Source: Cytophagales bacterium
GTDB lineage: Bacteria > Bacteroidota > Bacteroidia > Cytophagales > Spirosomataceae
DNA length: 64,000 nucleotides
Direction: 5' to 3'
NCBI GenBank assembly: GCA_013298215.1
Contig: JAAFKE010000009.1
Location: forward strand, 43,489-107,488
Below, piece by piece: positions 1 to 8,526 of this stretch. The notes beneath the pieces were generated by a model. It had not been told where the DNA came from. It searched no databases and saw only the letters and a list, made by a program, of their open reading frames with translations. A program made the translations under genes and the position numbers. Position 1 is the stretch's first letter, and each line of letters begins with the position of its first letter.

Positions 1-2
1 AG

Positions 3-476
3 TTGCCCCAGCCCACTACCGAGCACTTCGAGAACCTCATCTACGAAAAATGGGCGGGTTTCGATGCCCAAAAAACCATTTGGCTCGAAGACGAAAGCCG
101 CCTCGTTGGGCATTGTTACGTGCCAATGCCGCTGTGGGAACAAATGAGCCACGCGCCGATGGTTTTTGTGGACGTTCCCAAAGAAATTAGAATCGGGCGG
201 TTGGTGCGCGAGTACGGCGGGCAAAACCACCAGCTGCTCTGCGAGGCCACCGAGCGGATCAAAAAAAGACTCGGCGGCCAAAACTACCAGGCCGCGCTGA
301 CGGCACTTGCCGCCCACGACTACGCCCAGGTGAGCAACATTACTTTGGACTACTACGACAAAGCCTACCTGCACGGCCTGGCGCAACGGCCCGCCGAGCG
401 GGTTTCGACCATTGCCGTGGCCGACGACAACCCTGGCGCAACGGCTCAAAAACTTATTGATTGGCTCCGAAGCTGA
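3..476 (+). CDS. mnmH: tRNA 2-selenouridine synthase, C-terminal part (5' end outside window)
   Basis: This is the last 157 residues of a selenophosphate-dependent tRNA 2-selenouridine synthase, which replaces sulfur by selenium at the wobble uridine (position 34) of certain tRNAs. The full enzyme is usually about 350 residues, an N-terminal rhodanese domain followed by a P-loop domain; only the distal part of the P-loop domain is visible. The recognisable block is MPLWEQMSHAPMVFVDVPKE followed by IRIGRLVREYG, typical of the family. The frame is open to the left edge, so the TTG at position 3 is not a real start and the rhodanese Cys and Walker A motif cannot be checked. It ends at a TGA at 474-476. 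Assignment is by recalled family sequence and is fairly secure. Confidence 0.85.
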   Translation: MPQPTTEHFENLIYEKWAGFDAQKTIWLEDESRLVGHCYVPMPLWEQMSHAPMVFVDVPKEIRIGRLVREYGGQNHQLLCEATERIKKRLGGQNYQAALTALAAHDYAQVSNITLDYYDKAYLHGLAQRPAERVSTIAVADDNPGATAQKLIDWLRS

Positions 477-594
477 TGGTTTGCTTGTGCCTTGGCTCGT
501 TTTGCGTTTGTTGAAAAAGAACGTTGGGCGTAGCCCTAACCGCTATTAGTCATTTCCACAAACCCGAAAAATTGAGACACCGAACAAAAAAAGG

Positions 595-602
595 TATCTT
601 TG
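595..602 (+). promoter_or_regulatory. Bacteroidota -7 promoter box TATCTTTG
   Basis: TATCTTTG fits the Bacteroidota -7 consensus TAnnTTTG. A TTG triplet at 572-574 lies 20 nt upstream, right for the -33 element. Only four bases (CGGT) separate the box from the ATG at 607, so transcription would begin at or next to the start codon. Confidence 0.6.
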
Positions 603-606
603 CGGT

Positions 607-1452
607 ATGAAGTTTGTTGATATAAAAAACGACATTGCGTTCCGAAAGATTTTCGGTAACGAAAACAGAAAAGAAGTGTTAATTTCTTTTCTGAACGCTG
701 TTTTGTTGTTGGAAAACGACAAAAAAATCGTGTCGGTTGATATTCTAACACCTTACCAACTGCCAGCTTTGAAAGGCGGGAAAGTTACGATCGTGGACGT
801 GAAAGCCAAAGACCAAAGCGACAAAAGCTACATCGTGGAGATGCAGGTGGCTGAGGTAGACGGTTTTGACAAACGAGTTTTGTATTACGCCTCAAAAAGT
901 TACTCCTCTCAGATTGACCGAGGAGATTTATACGAAAAACTGAACCCAACTTTTTTTATCGGAATTTTAGACTTTGAAGTCACCCAAAACAAAGACTACA
1001 TCAGCCGACACAAAATTATTGACACCGAAACGGGCGAAAATTTTATAACTGACATTGAGTTTAACTTTATTGAACTTCCGAAGTTTCAGAAAAAAGAAAC
1101 TGAATTAACGACCATCATTGACCAATGGGTTTATTTTATCAAGAACTCGGAAGATTTAACGGTAATTCCTGACAGCGTTACTGACAAAGGCTTGAAAAGT
1201 GCCTACGAAGATGCCGACAAACACAATTGGACAAAAGCAGAATTAGAAGCCTACGATTACGTTTTGATGAGAGAACAGGACGACCGAGGCAGAATGAGTT
1301 TTGCATTAAGAACTGGCATTGCAAAAGAAGTTTCAAAAGTTCAAAAGGATTTTGCGAGGAGACTTTTTAAACGAGGTTTTTCAGATGCTGACATTGCCGA
1401 GGACACGGGTCTAACGGTTGAACAAATCCAAAGATTAAGAATAGAAGAATAA
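607..1452 (+). CDS. Rpn family recombination-promoting nuclease / putative transposase (PDDEXK_2)
   Basis: A 281-residue protein of the Rpn/PDDEXK_2 family, DNA endonucleases related to transposases that promote RecA-independent recombination in E. coli. The N-terminus has the family block NDIAFRKIFGNENRKEVLIS (residues 8-27). The PD-(D/E)XK core is visible as Asp64, then Glu78-x-Gln80 in the strand YIVEMQV. The C-terminus, RGFSDADIAEDTGLTVEQIQ, is the small helix-turn-helix-like tail common in these proteins. Length is normal and the core residues are present, so it looks intact. It sits alone between mnmH and a dienelactone hydrolase. A decayed copy of its 3' third is found at 45394-45609, again in front of a hydrolase copy. 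The start at 607 is fixed by the promoter immediately upstream. Confidence 0.88.
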   Translation: MKFVDIKNDIAFRKIFGNENRKEVLISFLNAVLLLENDKKIVSVDILTPYQLPALKGGKVTIVDVKAKDQSDKSYIVEMQVAEVDGFDKRVLYYASKSYSSQIDRGDLYEKLNPTFFIGILDFEVTQNKDYISRHKIIDTETGENFITDIEFNFIELPKFQKKETELTTIIDQWVYFIKNSEDLTVIPDSVTDKGLKSAYEDADKHNWTKAELEAYDYVLMREQDDRGRMSFALRTGIAKEVSKVQKDFARRLFKRGFSDADIAEDTGLTVEQIQRLRIEE

Positions 1453-1507
1453 AACTATCACCAACCACGCGGGCGACGAACGCCGCAACTAAAAACACAC
1501 CACTCAA

Positions 1508-2362
1508 ATGAAAAAAACACTCTTTACCATCGCTTTTATGTGCGTGCTCATGGGGCTCACTTTTAAACCCGAGCCAGCCGCCCGCCCAATCCCGATTTGC
1601 CACAGTACGGCCAACGATATGGCTACACTGGCGTTAGACCCCGAGTTCCAGGCTATGCACCCGCAGCCGTTGCCCTACACGCACCTCAGCGCGGTGGGCC
1701 AGATGATTACTTTTGCCACACCCGACGGCAAAACGGCCAGCGGTTTTATGCTTAAAGCCCCGAAAAAATCTAAAAAATGGCTGTTTGTTTTCCAAGAATG
1801 GTGGGGTTTGAACGACAATATTAAACGCCAAGCCGAGGTTTTTTATACTGATCTCAGCGACGTGAACGTCATAGCCATTGATATGTACGACGGGCAGCTG
1901 GCCACCGTCCCCGCCGACGCGGGCAAGTTGATGTCGCAGACCAAACCCGAGCGCATCGATGCCATTATTAAAGGTGCCATTGAGCTGGCGGGCAAAAAAG
2001 CCAAGATTGCCAGCGTGGGCTGGTGCTTTGGTGGTATGTTGTCGCTCAAATCGGCCATTTTGGAGGGCGAGCAGGCCGTGGGATGCGTAATGTACTACGG
2101 CCGCCCCGAAAAAGACGTTGAAAAACTCAAGACATTAAATACCAACGTACTGGGTATTTTTGGCAGCCAAGACAAGGGAATACCAGTGGCAACCGTAACC
2201 GAATTTGAAGAAAACATGAAAAAAGCCAACAAGGCCGTAACCATTAAAATGTACGATGCGGGCCACGGTTTTGCCAATCCGAGCAATCCGGTCTTCAACC
2301 AAACCGCCGCCGAAGATGCCTACAAAAATGCGCTGGCCTATTTGAAAGAAAAACTAAGCTAA
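1508..2362 (+). CDS. Dienelactone hydrolase family protein, exported (copy 1)
   Basis: A 284-residue alpha/beta hydrolase of the dienelactone hydrolase family; the substrate cannot be predicted. A signal peptide covers about the first 20 residues (MKKTLFTIAFMCVLMGLTF), so it probably acts in the periplasm or outside. Family landmarks are visible in order: FQEWWGLND (the region of the conserved Glu), the nucleophile Cys in GWCFGGM, the Asp in GSQDKGIP and the His in DAGHGFANP. Thus the Cys-Asp-His triad is complete. It follows the Rpn nuclease by 55 nt and ends before a strong hairpin. A nearly identical gene lies at 45664-46533, in the same orientation and with the same neighbours, so the two arose by segmental duplication. 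This copy lacks a short five-residue expansion present near the N-terminus of the other. Confidence 0.88.
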   Translation: MKKTLFTIAFMCVLMGLTFKPEPAARPIPICHSTANDMATLALDPEFQAMHPQPLPYTHLSAVGQMITFATPDGKTASGFMLKAPKKSKKWLFVFQEWWGLNDNIKRQAEVFYTDLSDVNVIAIDMYDGQLATVPADAGKLMSQTKPERIDAIIKGAIELAGKKAKIASVGWCFGGMLSLKSAILEGEQAVGCVMYYGRPEKDVEKLKTLNTNVLGIFGSQDKGIPVATVTEFEENMKKANKAVTIKMYDAGHGFANPSNPVFNQTAAEDAYKNALAYLKEKLS

Positions 2363-2382
2363 CACCGTTTTTCGTACCCCAA

Positions 2383-2420
2383 ACCAAAGCCGCTCAATGC
2401 TAACATTGAGCGGCTTTGGT
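2383..2420 (+). terminator. Hairpin terminator after dienelactone hydrolase copy 1
   Basis: A perfect 17-bp stem (ACCAAAGCCGCTCAATG and its complement) closes on the loop CTAA, 20 nt past the hydrolase stop. It could serve the convergent transposase relic too. The same hairpin is duplicated at 46553-46590. Confidence 0.7.
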
Positions 2421-2425
2421 ATTTA

Positions 2426-2869
2426 TTACTTGAATCTACCATGTACGCGGCGGTTTGTGCTATAATGCTCCCCAAAATAAATGAACTCTTGGGCTGATTT
2501 TACTAAGTCTTGCAAATGACTAAACGATACTTGGACACAGCTTAAGGGGGGCAAATAGTAATGCCCTTTTTGAGCAATGGTGCAACGATTACCCCAACTG
2601 CCTAATTTAGTGTCACCCACAAATAACAAACCTTGGCTGTCGAGTGTCTTTTCCACCCGTGCTATCATCGGTAAATACAATACATCATCCGAAGCAGCTC
2701 CATTACACACCTCAACACATAAGGGCATCCCAAAACTACCTATCGTACTAAGCATGATTTTCAATTGGGCTAAATCCTTACGCCGATGCTTGGCATAACC
2801 CATTGAAAACAAATCACTTGGGTCTTTGAAGCTCTGGGCAATGGTGGCATCATACTTGGCCCTTGCCAT
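2426..2869 (-). pseudogene. IS1634-type transposase fragment
   Basis: A 147-codon piece that matches the middle of IS1634-family (IS4-related) DDE transposases. Recognisable pieces are the GYAKHRRKDLAQLKIMLST block, the GMPLCVEVCNGAASDD block and LLFVGDTKLGS, which holds a catalytic Asp. Full-length enzymes are about 500-600 residues, so most of the N-terminus and all of the C-terminal catalytic Glu region are missing. I see no terminal inverted repeats around it, and the bases up to about 3010 contain no convincing extension. It is a relic with no expected function, lying between a hydrolase terminator and the phytanoyl-CoA dioxygenase gene. Confidence 0.7.
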
Positions 2870-3018
2870 TTTCCACGAACGACACTGCCACGAATGGCTT
2901 CTCCGAACGGCAGTTGCCTATGCCGCACTACCTGCCGTTGCAAAACTACTGGAAAAATAAGGTGCAAGGCCGCCAATGACGGCAAATTTGCGCCACCTCG
3001 GGGGTCAGGCTGCGGGCA

Positions 3019-3993
3019 TCACCATTTTTCTAAGCCCAGCAATTTTTTGCCCAGCTCGTTCAGCGTGGCGGTCTGGTATTTGGTTTTTTCCCAGTTTCGG
3101 GCGTCGCCCGGAAACGCGTATCCTTCGGGGGCAATCCGATTTTGCCAAGAGTTCACGCGCCAGTTTCTCAGCGTTTCGTTGTCTTCCTCGGCGGGCATCA
3201 TCGAGATATACTGCGCCACCCGAACTTTATCTTTCGAGTTATTGGCCCTTATGCCGTGGGGCTGCAGGCTATTGAAAATAAGTAGGTCGCCAGCGTTTAG
3301 TTTCACCTTATGAAAATCGTTTTCAAACCCAGTTGTATCGGGTTTAAAATGGTTACGATCCTCGGGTTGGGTCAGTTTCCAAGTTTCATAATTTCTAAAA
3401 AGTGCTGGAATACACTGAAACCCACCCATATTTTCGTCGGTTTGGTCGGCCAGGGCCAGTACCCCCTGCACGTTTTGGGGCTTGGTGTCGGGGTCGTAGT
3501 CCCAATGAATAAAAGCCTTGTACTCAAATCCATCGCGGAGGGGGAAGTTCAGGTTGGCGCGGTCGATGGTAACCCACAGTTTTTCGGTTCCCCAAATGTC
3601 AGTAAAAGCATCGTGTACGCGGGTCATTTGGCGGTTGTTCCACAAAAGTTGGTGGTTATACACCTCAACCATACCCGTGCCAGCAAGCTCTTTCATTTGC
3701 ATGGGGTTGCGCTCCGCATCGGCGTGGGCGTTGTACCAGGTTTGGGGGTTGTTGGGGTCTTTTTCTTCAAAATCCCACAAAAACTGGGCAGTTTCGGCGG
3801 CTTGCTCCCGCGACACTGCATTTTTAACGACCACGTAGCCGTTTAGTACCCAAAAATTCCAGTCATCCTCACTCAATACCCTGAGTGCTTGCCCATTGGA
3901 GCGGTCGTTGAGTTTGAGTGCGCTACTTTTTGCCGCCGAAGGGTTCCCTGGAATATCCTTGTGGGCATTTGCCATTGTGGGTAAGGTTTGCAT
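3019..3993 (-). CDS. Phytanoyl-CoA dioxygenase (PhyH) family protein
   Basis: A 324-residue Fe(II)/2-oxoglutarate-dependent oxygenase of the PhyH family, enzymes that hydroxylate varied small molecules and lipids. The metal-binding facial triad can be traced: HWDYDP gives the H-x-D pair, and QPHGIRANNS gives the distal His followed by the Arg/Ser region that holds 2-oxoglutarate. The N-terminus is soluble (no signal peptide). The gene is flanked by transposase relics on both sides (an IS1634 fragment downstream and an IS5-type element upstream), so it looks like accessory DNA and its physiological substrate is open. The first Met at 3993 is taken as the start; a second Met at residue 7 is possible. 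Confidence 0.85.
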   Translation of the reverse strand: MQTLPTMANAHKDIPGNPSAAKSSALKLNDRSNGQALRVLSEDDWNFWVLNGYVVVKNAVSREQAAETAQFLWDFEEKDPNNPQTWYNAHADAERNPMQMKELAGTGMVEVYNHQLLWNNRQMTRVHDAFTDIWGTEKLWVTIDRANLNFPLRDGFEYKAFIHWDYDPDTKPQNVQGVLALADQTDENMGGFQCIPALFRNYETWKLTQPEDRNHFKPDTTGFENDFHKVKLNAGDLLIFNSLQPHGIRANNSKDKVRVAQYISMMPAEEDNETLRNWRVNSWQNRIAPEGYAFPGDARNWEKTKYQTATLNELGKKLLGLEKW

Positions 3994-4064
3994 ATTTATC
4001 CTATTTTTTAGGTAAAGATTGTTGGTGCTAAGTAGAGATACAGGTATGATAATCAGTTTTCTAA

Positions 4065-4969
4065 GAGCTTGTCGGGGAATTTAAAATAAAGAGAATCGTG
4101 TTTATTTTTGTTGCAACAAAACGACAGAAATAATGACTAAACAGTTTGAAAAACTGACGGATTCCCAGTTGGATGCAATATCAGATATTTTTACCAAAAG
4201 AAAAAGAGTTCTATCATTGAGAAGTGTGGTAAATGCGCTTCTATACATGGTTCGAGTTGGTTGTCGATGGCGAAATTTGCCTTCTGAATATCCTAAATGG
4301 ACGACTGTTAATTACTACTTTGAAGAATGAAAATCTAATGGAATAATAGAAGCTATAAATATCAGACTTAATGAGATTGACAGGCAAAAAGAGCTACGAG
4401 CTAAGACACCAAGTTTATTATGTGTTGATAGTCAGAGTGTTAAATTGTCACCAATGATGGAAAAAGATAGGGGTATTGATGGTAATAAGCATGTAAATGG
4501 TCGGAAGAGGCAACTTTTAGTAGATATAGAAGGGCGTTTATGGGGCGTTGTGGTTCATGCTGCTAATATAGCTGATGGCAAAGGAGCGTTAGCTCTCTTA
4601 GATAATTTGGGTAATGTAGAAAAGACCATAGAAAAGTTTTTAGCAGATACAGCATATAACGGTATTTTCGCAAAATCTGTTGAAAAAAGAGGCTATAAAT
4701 ATGAAAAATCTGCTCGTATTGGTGGCAATGCTTACCCAGCAATGGGGCAACCTAAAATAGGAAAGAAGTTTATAGTAGAACCTAAAAGATGGGTAGTTGA
4801 AAGAACTATTAGTTGGACTAATCGCACGGGCGACCCCGTTTTTTCGTAGAATTACCAAAGATTACGAAAGAACGATAGAATCTTCTGTAACTTGGCTCTT
4901 ATTGGCTAATTCAACAATAATGTTACAAAGAATCAATTACTAAACCAAATTATATTCCCCGACAAGTTC
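4065..4969 (+). mobile_element. IS5-family insertion sequence, 905 bp, inactivated
   Basis: Terminal inverted repeats are clear: GAGCTTGTCGGGGAAT at 4065-4080 and its near-perfect complement ATTCCCCGACAAGTTC at 4954-4969 (one mismatch in 16). They are flanked by a TAA trinucleotide on each side (4062-4064 and 4970-4972), the target duplication expected for IS5 subgroups that duplicate three bases. Inside is a single transposase frame broken by a nonsense codon and a frameshift. Ends and duplication are intact while the gene is dead, so the insertion is fairly recent or was mobilised in trans. Confidence 0.85.
4133..4943 (+). pseudogene. IS5-family transposase, broken by an in-frame TGA and a frameshift
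   Basis: Reading from ATG 4133 gives a typical IS5-family N-terminus (SLRSVVNALLYMVRVGCRWR, then NLPSEYPKWTTVNYYFEE). A TGA at 4328-4330 interrupts it, and the same frame then continues with the catalytic regions: LLCVDSQSVK (first Asp), GNKHVNGRKRQLLVD, FLADTAYNG (second Asp) and PKRWVVERTISW (Glu region). Near 4830-4846 the frame shifts, and the expected C-terminus (RRITKDYERTIESSVTWLLL) is found in another frame up to the TAA at 4941-4943. All three DDE positions would be present if repaired. The two lesions make the element non-autonomous. Confidence 0.85.
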
Positions 4970-4980
4970 TAAGAAAAATT

Positions 4981-5190
4981 AAACAACTTCAACGGCTTTG
5001 TATGCAATAGCCAGGGCAACCGCATTATCGAAATTTTCAATAACTTTTTGGTTATTTTGCAAAAAAATATTTGGCGATACTCCTTTAACATTCGTGGGGG
5101 GGGGACGATAAAATGGCTACTTGGCAATTTATCTACCAAAGATTATTTGTTAATGCGGTCGCCCTGATGCAATAGCCGTGGAAGTTGTTT
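4981..5190. repeat. 210-bp element with about 40-bp terminal inverted repeats (MITE-like)
   Basis: The left arm starts AAACAACTTCAACGGCT and ends AGGGCAACCGCATTA (4981-5027). The complement of the right arm (5151-5190) reads AAACAACTTCCACGGCT ... AGGGCGACCGCATTA. The arms match along their length except for a few substitutions and a short extra stretch in the left arm. The AT-rich interior of about 120 bp has no coding potential. It begins 8 bp past the target duplication of the dead IS and ends about 90 bp before the SGNH hydrolase start. It may be a miniature inverted-repeat element or a large cruciform/regulatory hairpin; its ends do not resemble those of the neighbouring IS. Confidence 0.6.
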
Positions 5191-5278
5191 TTTGTAAAGA
5201 AACACTTTAATTAGCAACTTGTTGCAGTAAAACAGTTCTATTACATCAATACTACTCACCCATTTAACACGTACCATA

Positions 5279-6664
5279 ATGACTCCCACCGTAAAATTTT
5301 GGCAAAAATATAAAATAGTTTGCCTGTGCGTAATTTTATTCTCGCTGGCTCAGTGCCTTACATGGCTTGATAGCAACCAAGATGGATTTATCAAAAATAT
5401 CAGTGTAAATCACCTAATTAAATACATTGCATTTTCTATCGGATTGGTCATTATTATTTTGCTGGCGGCTAAATCGAGCAGCCCCTTTATCAAAAATACG
5501 GCTCTTTCGGCCTTCGTATTTATCTTGCTTTGGCTATTTTTAGAATTTTTTAGTTGGGGTATTGTCAAAGTAGGGTTGGTTAAATTTGAACGGCCCAGCA
5601 ACGCCCTTTTACTAGTAAATACGCACGTAGAAACGTCACAGCGCCCTTTTTGGGGAGACTTCAATAAGGTATTTGGCAAGTGGCGATTGCCCAATGATTC
5701 TCTGCAAAAAATACGCTGCGAAGACAATAAAATCCTGTGTTATCAAACCAACAGTGTAGGGGCAAGAGATAAAGAACGTTCTTTTAAAAATACAACCAAC
5801 AAAAGAAGAATCGCTGTGATGGGAGATTCTTTTATGGAAGGTATAATGGTGAATACGGACGAACGCGGTTCGGATATTTTAGAGAAAAGTACGGGAAATG
5901 AGCACTTGAATTTTGGGATTAATGGTACGAGCCCGATCGGTTACTACCTGATTTACAAGGAACTAACTAAAAAATACGAGCACGATGCAGTTATCATTGG
6001 TATATTGCCCGCCAACGACTTTCAAGATTTTTCGGAGGGAGACGATTTGCATTTGATTAACTTTCCCATCTATCGCCCCTATTGGAAAAACACAAAACAG
6101 GGCTATAAATTAAGCTACTCTTTGGCATCCATCGATCAGGCGTATGGGTCTAAAGTAAATTACGATAAGCCCAATAAGATTCATGCCACCAAAGACTCCG
6201 TTTATTGGAATTTACCCCTCGCTCAGAAGCTACAAGGTGAGTTGTATCATAATTCGTTCGTGGTGGGCTTAGTTGGTGAAATCGTAAACAAAAAAGCAGC
6301 GAAAAGGTATAATAAAACCAGTGTTTTTGAGGAATATCCCAAAGATAAGTGGGCAACTTTTAGCTATTCCTTAGAGAAACTTTTTGAAGAAGCCGAAGGT
6401 AAAAAGATTCTGGTCTTAACCATCCCCATTTTGAAAGACATTCGACTTTATCAGAAAAACCATAAAAATACCCTTGCACCTAAAATGGCTTCATTTTTGA
6501 AACAAAAAGGGGTAGAATACATAGATCTGCTGCCGATTTTAGCCCTCGAAAAGAACCCAGCTCAATTTTACCACGCCTGTGATGGGCATTGGAACGAAAA
6601 GGGAGAAAAAAAAGTAGCTGAAATCTTGTTACAAAATCAATTGTACCGAAAAATAATTGAATGA
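5279..6664 (+). CDS. Membrane-anchored SGNH/GDSL-type hydrolase
   Basis: A 461-residue protein with an N-terminal membrane part and a C-terminal SGNH hydrolase domain. Three hydrophobic segments are visible at about residues 12-28, 46-63 and 72-95. The hydrolase begins near residue 175 with AVMGDSFMEGIMV, whose Ser in GDS is the predicted nucleophile. It continues with LNFGINGTSPIGY, IIGILPANDF and, near residue 435, CDGHWNEKGEKKVAE, which supplies the catalytic Asp and His. This architecture fits extracytoplasmic esterases or acetyl-ester enzymes acting on polysaccharide, but the substrate cannot be read from sequence. The gene stands alone, preceded by the inverted-repeat element and followed by AT-rich intergenic DNA. 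Confidence 0.75.
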   Translation: MTPTVKFWQKYKIVCLCVILFSLAQCLTWLDSNQDGFIKNISVNHLIKYIAFSIGLVIIILLAAKSSSPFIKNTALSAFVFILLWLFLEFFSWGIVKVGLVKFERPSNALLLVNTHVETSQRPFWGDFNKVFGKWRLPNDSLQKIRCEDNKILCYQTNSVGARDKERSFKNTTNKRRIAVMGDSFMEGIMVNTDERGSDILEKSTGNEHLNFGINGTSPIGYYLIYKELTKKYEHDAVIIGILPANDFQDFSEGDDLHLINFPIYRPYWKNTKQGYKLSYSLASIDQAYGSKVNYDKPNKIHATKDSVYWNLPLAQKLQGELYHNSFVVGLVGEIVNKKAAKRYNKTSVFEEYPKDKWATFSYSLEKLFEEAEGKKILVLTIPILKDIRLYQKNHKNTLAPKMASFLKQKGVEYIDLLPILALEKNPAQFYHACDGHWNEKGEKKVAEILLQNQLYRKIIE

Positions 6665-6686
6665 AACCTTAGGAATGAGTTTTGAA

Positions 6687-6713
6687 TTATTGAGTGGTTG
6701 AGTCATTGAATAA
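6687..6713. repeat. Short imperfect repeat of the ATTGAGTG..TTGAAT type
   Basis: TTATTGAGTGG followed by TTGAGTCATTGAATAA lies just after the SGNH hydrolase gene. It has TTATT/AATAA ends and resembles the repeat found in frame in metH (44254-44330, read on the opposite strand). The rest of 6665-6820 is AT-rich with no gene. Confidence 0.35.
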
Positions 6714-6828
6714 CAACTCATAATCAGATATTTACAATTGAAAATCTAACTACTTATTTCACGTTCCTTAGCCGTTTGATAAATATTAACGGGGTGTTTT
6801 AAGAGTTGGTTTTGGTGAAAATTTCGCC

Positions 6829-6883
6829 CTTGTCAATGTCTCCACTGATAAGTCCCGCCCTTGTCAGTGTCTCCACTGACAAG
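6829..6883. repeat. Two tandem 24-nt hairpins with a 31-nt period
   Basis: CTTGTCAATG-TCTC-CACTGATAAG (6829-6852) and CTTGTCAGTG-TCTC-CACTGACAAG (6860-6883) each form a 10-bp hairpin with a TCTC loop. The two differ at positions that keep most pairs. They lie between the SGNH hydrolase and the tRNA, in a stretch without a believable gene. They look like a dispersed palindromic (REP-like) sequence. Confidence 0.5.
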
Positions 6884-7013
6884 TAAAGGAATGCAGGTAA
6901 CAGCACTTCTAATGATGCACTCGTTTTCTCTAAAATAACTGCTCGAATAAACTCGGATAGGCTGGTAGTGGGAGGAGGGAGGCGGTTTTGGGTGCCTGAA
7001 TGACTTGAAAAAG

Positions 7014-7085
7014 TGCGCCCGAAGGGATTCGAACCCCTATCTATGGTACCGGAAACCACAATTCTATCCATTGAACTACGGGCGC
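7014..7085 (-). tRNA. tRNA-Arg (anticodon CCG)
   Basis: On the minus strand the sequence starts GCGCCCG and ends CGGGCGC plus discriminator A, a perfect 7-bp acceptor stem. The T arm contains GGGGTTCGAATCCC. The anticodon stem GTGGT/ACCAT encloses the loop TTCCGGT, giving anticodon CCG, which reads the arginine codon CGG. No CCA is encoded, as is usual outside some lineages. Confidence 0.95.
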
Positions 7086-7128
7086 ATTTGCTACTATCAG
7101 CCCGCAAAAGTAGCAAATAGATTGGTTT

Positions 7129-8517
7129 TTACCAAACCTTAACGTGAAACGATTTGGGCCTGGTGAGCGAATCGTAGCCCAGTGCCGACAGCGTGCAGCC
7201 GCGCCCCGAGTCTTTTATACCCGTCCAGGCCAATTCGGGGTCGAGGTAGTCGCAGCGGTTCATAAACCACGTACCCGTATTTACCTGGTCTCCGATGCGC
7301 AGGGCCGCCTCCACGTCTTGCGTCCAGACCGATGCCGTCAGGCCATACGTGCTGTCGTTCATCAGCGCAATGGCTTCCTCGTCCGACTGCACGCACATAA
7401 TACCAACCGCTGGCCCGAAGGTTTCTTCGGTCATAATCCGCATTTGGTGGTTTACGTTCACCAAAATTTGGGGTGCCAAGTAGGGCGTTGCGTCTTGGTG
7501 TGCCAGAAATTTTCGGGGGTCAATCAATGTTTTTGCGCCCTGGCCAACGGCCTCATTAATCTGATTTTTTGCAAAATCGGCCGCGCTGGTCCGCACCATC
7601 GGGCCAAGGGTGGTGGTGGTGTGCAAGGGGTTGCCGAGTTCATACGTTTCGGTGAGTGCCACGGCCTGCTCCACGAAGGCATCGTACAGGTTTTGGTGGA
7701 CGTAAATGCGCTCCACGCCGCAGCACGATTGCCCCGAGTTGAACATGGCGCCGTCTACCAGGTTTTCTACGGCATCGGTCAGATTGGCGTCGGCGCGCAC
7801 GTAGGCTGGGTCTTTGCCGCCCAGTTCCAGGCCCGTTGCCACAAACCGCTCGCTGGCGGCGCGTTGCACGGCGCGGCCTCCCGCCACTGATCCCGTAAAA
7901 CCCACAAAATCAATGCGTTGGTCGGCAATTATTCGCGCCACGTAGTCGTGGGTGGTGTGCAAATACTGAAAAACACCCGCTGGCAAACCAGCTTCGGCAA
8001 ATGCTTGGGCGTATCGCTCGGCGCAGAGGGGTGTTTGGGCGGCGGCTTTCAGAACCACGGCGTTGCCCGCCATAATGGCTGGAATAATAACGTTTACCGA
8101 AGTCAGGTAAGGGTAGTTCCAGGGGGCCAGCACCAGCACCACGCCCAATGGTTCTTTTCTTATAAACCGTTGAAAACCAGGTTTTTCCTGCACAGAAATA
8201 TTGGCCAGTGCACCTGCGGCGGTGGCTATCATGTGTTGGGCGCGTTCCTGAAAGCCGCGTTTTATTTCGTTGGGCGCGTATTTTATGGGCCGGCCCATTT
8301 GCCACGCCAGTTCGAGGCCTATGGCATCGGCGTGGTCTATAAAATACTGAACTGCGCGCTGGCAAACGGCGGCGCGTTCTGGCAGCGGGGTGCGCTTCCA
8401 GCTTTTTTGAGCCACCACAGCATTGTGTAAAGTCTGCTCAATTTGGGAGGCAGTGGCCAAAGTGCGCTCGGCATACACCGAGCCATCAATGGGCGAGATT
8501 GTTTGCTGGGTGGTCAT
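7129..8517 (-). CDS. Aldehyde dehydrogenase family protein (succinate-semialdehyde dehydrogenase-like)
   Basis: A 462-residue NAD(P)-dependent aldehyde dehydrogenase, oxidising an aldehyde to the acid. Family landmarks run in order: LAPWNYPYLTSVN (cofactor and substrate channel), VGFTGSVAGGRAV (dinucleotide binding), ATGLELGGKDP (general base Glu, near residue 229), MFNSGQSCCGVERIYV (nucleophilic Cys, near residue 264) and MTEETFGPAVGIM (cofactor ribose). Length is close to the shorter succinate-semialdehyde dehydrogenase group, but substrate preference is not certain. The gene starts 9 nt after the stop of lpxA on the same strand, so it may be read from the lipid A operon. No metabolic partners are adjacent. 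Confidence 0.85.
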   Translation of the reverse strand: MTTQQTISPIDGSVYAERTLATASQIEQTLHNAVVAQKSWKRTPLPERAAVCQRAVQYFIDHADAIGLELAWQMGRPIKYAPNEIKRGFQERAQHMIATAAGALANISVQEKPGFQRFIRKEPLGVVLVLAPWNYPYLTSVNVIIPAIMAGNAVVLKAAAQTPLCAERYAQAFAEAGLPAGVFQYLHTTHDYVARIIADQRIDFVGFTGSVAGGRAVQRAASERFVATGLELGGKDPAYVRADANLTDAVENLVDGAMFNSGQSCCGVERIYVHQNLYDAFVEQAVALTETYELGNPLHTTTTLGPMVRTSAADFAKNQINEAVGQGAKTLIDPRKFLAHQDATPYLAPQILVNVNHQMRIMTEETFGPAVGIMCVQSDEEAIALMNDSTYGLTASVWTQDVEAALRIGDQVNTGTWFMNRCDYLDPELAWTGIKDSGRGCTLSALGYDSLTRPKSFHVKVW

Positions 8518-8526
8518 AAAAAACGG

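Noticed and set aside
4328..4330. TGA in the IS5-type transposase as a selenocysteine codon
   Set aside because: The position is not a catalytic Cys site, a second lesion (frameshift) lies further on, and no selenocysteine insertion signal is evident. A nonsense mutation is simpler.
6799..7116. Small minus-strand open frame covering the tRNA-Arg gene
   Set aside because: It runs across the tRNA and the tandem hairpins, so its reading is accidental.
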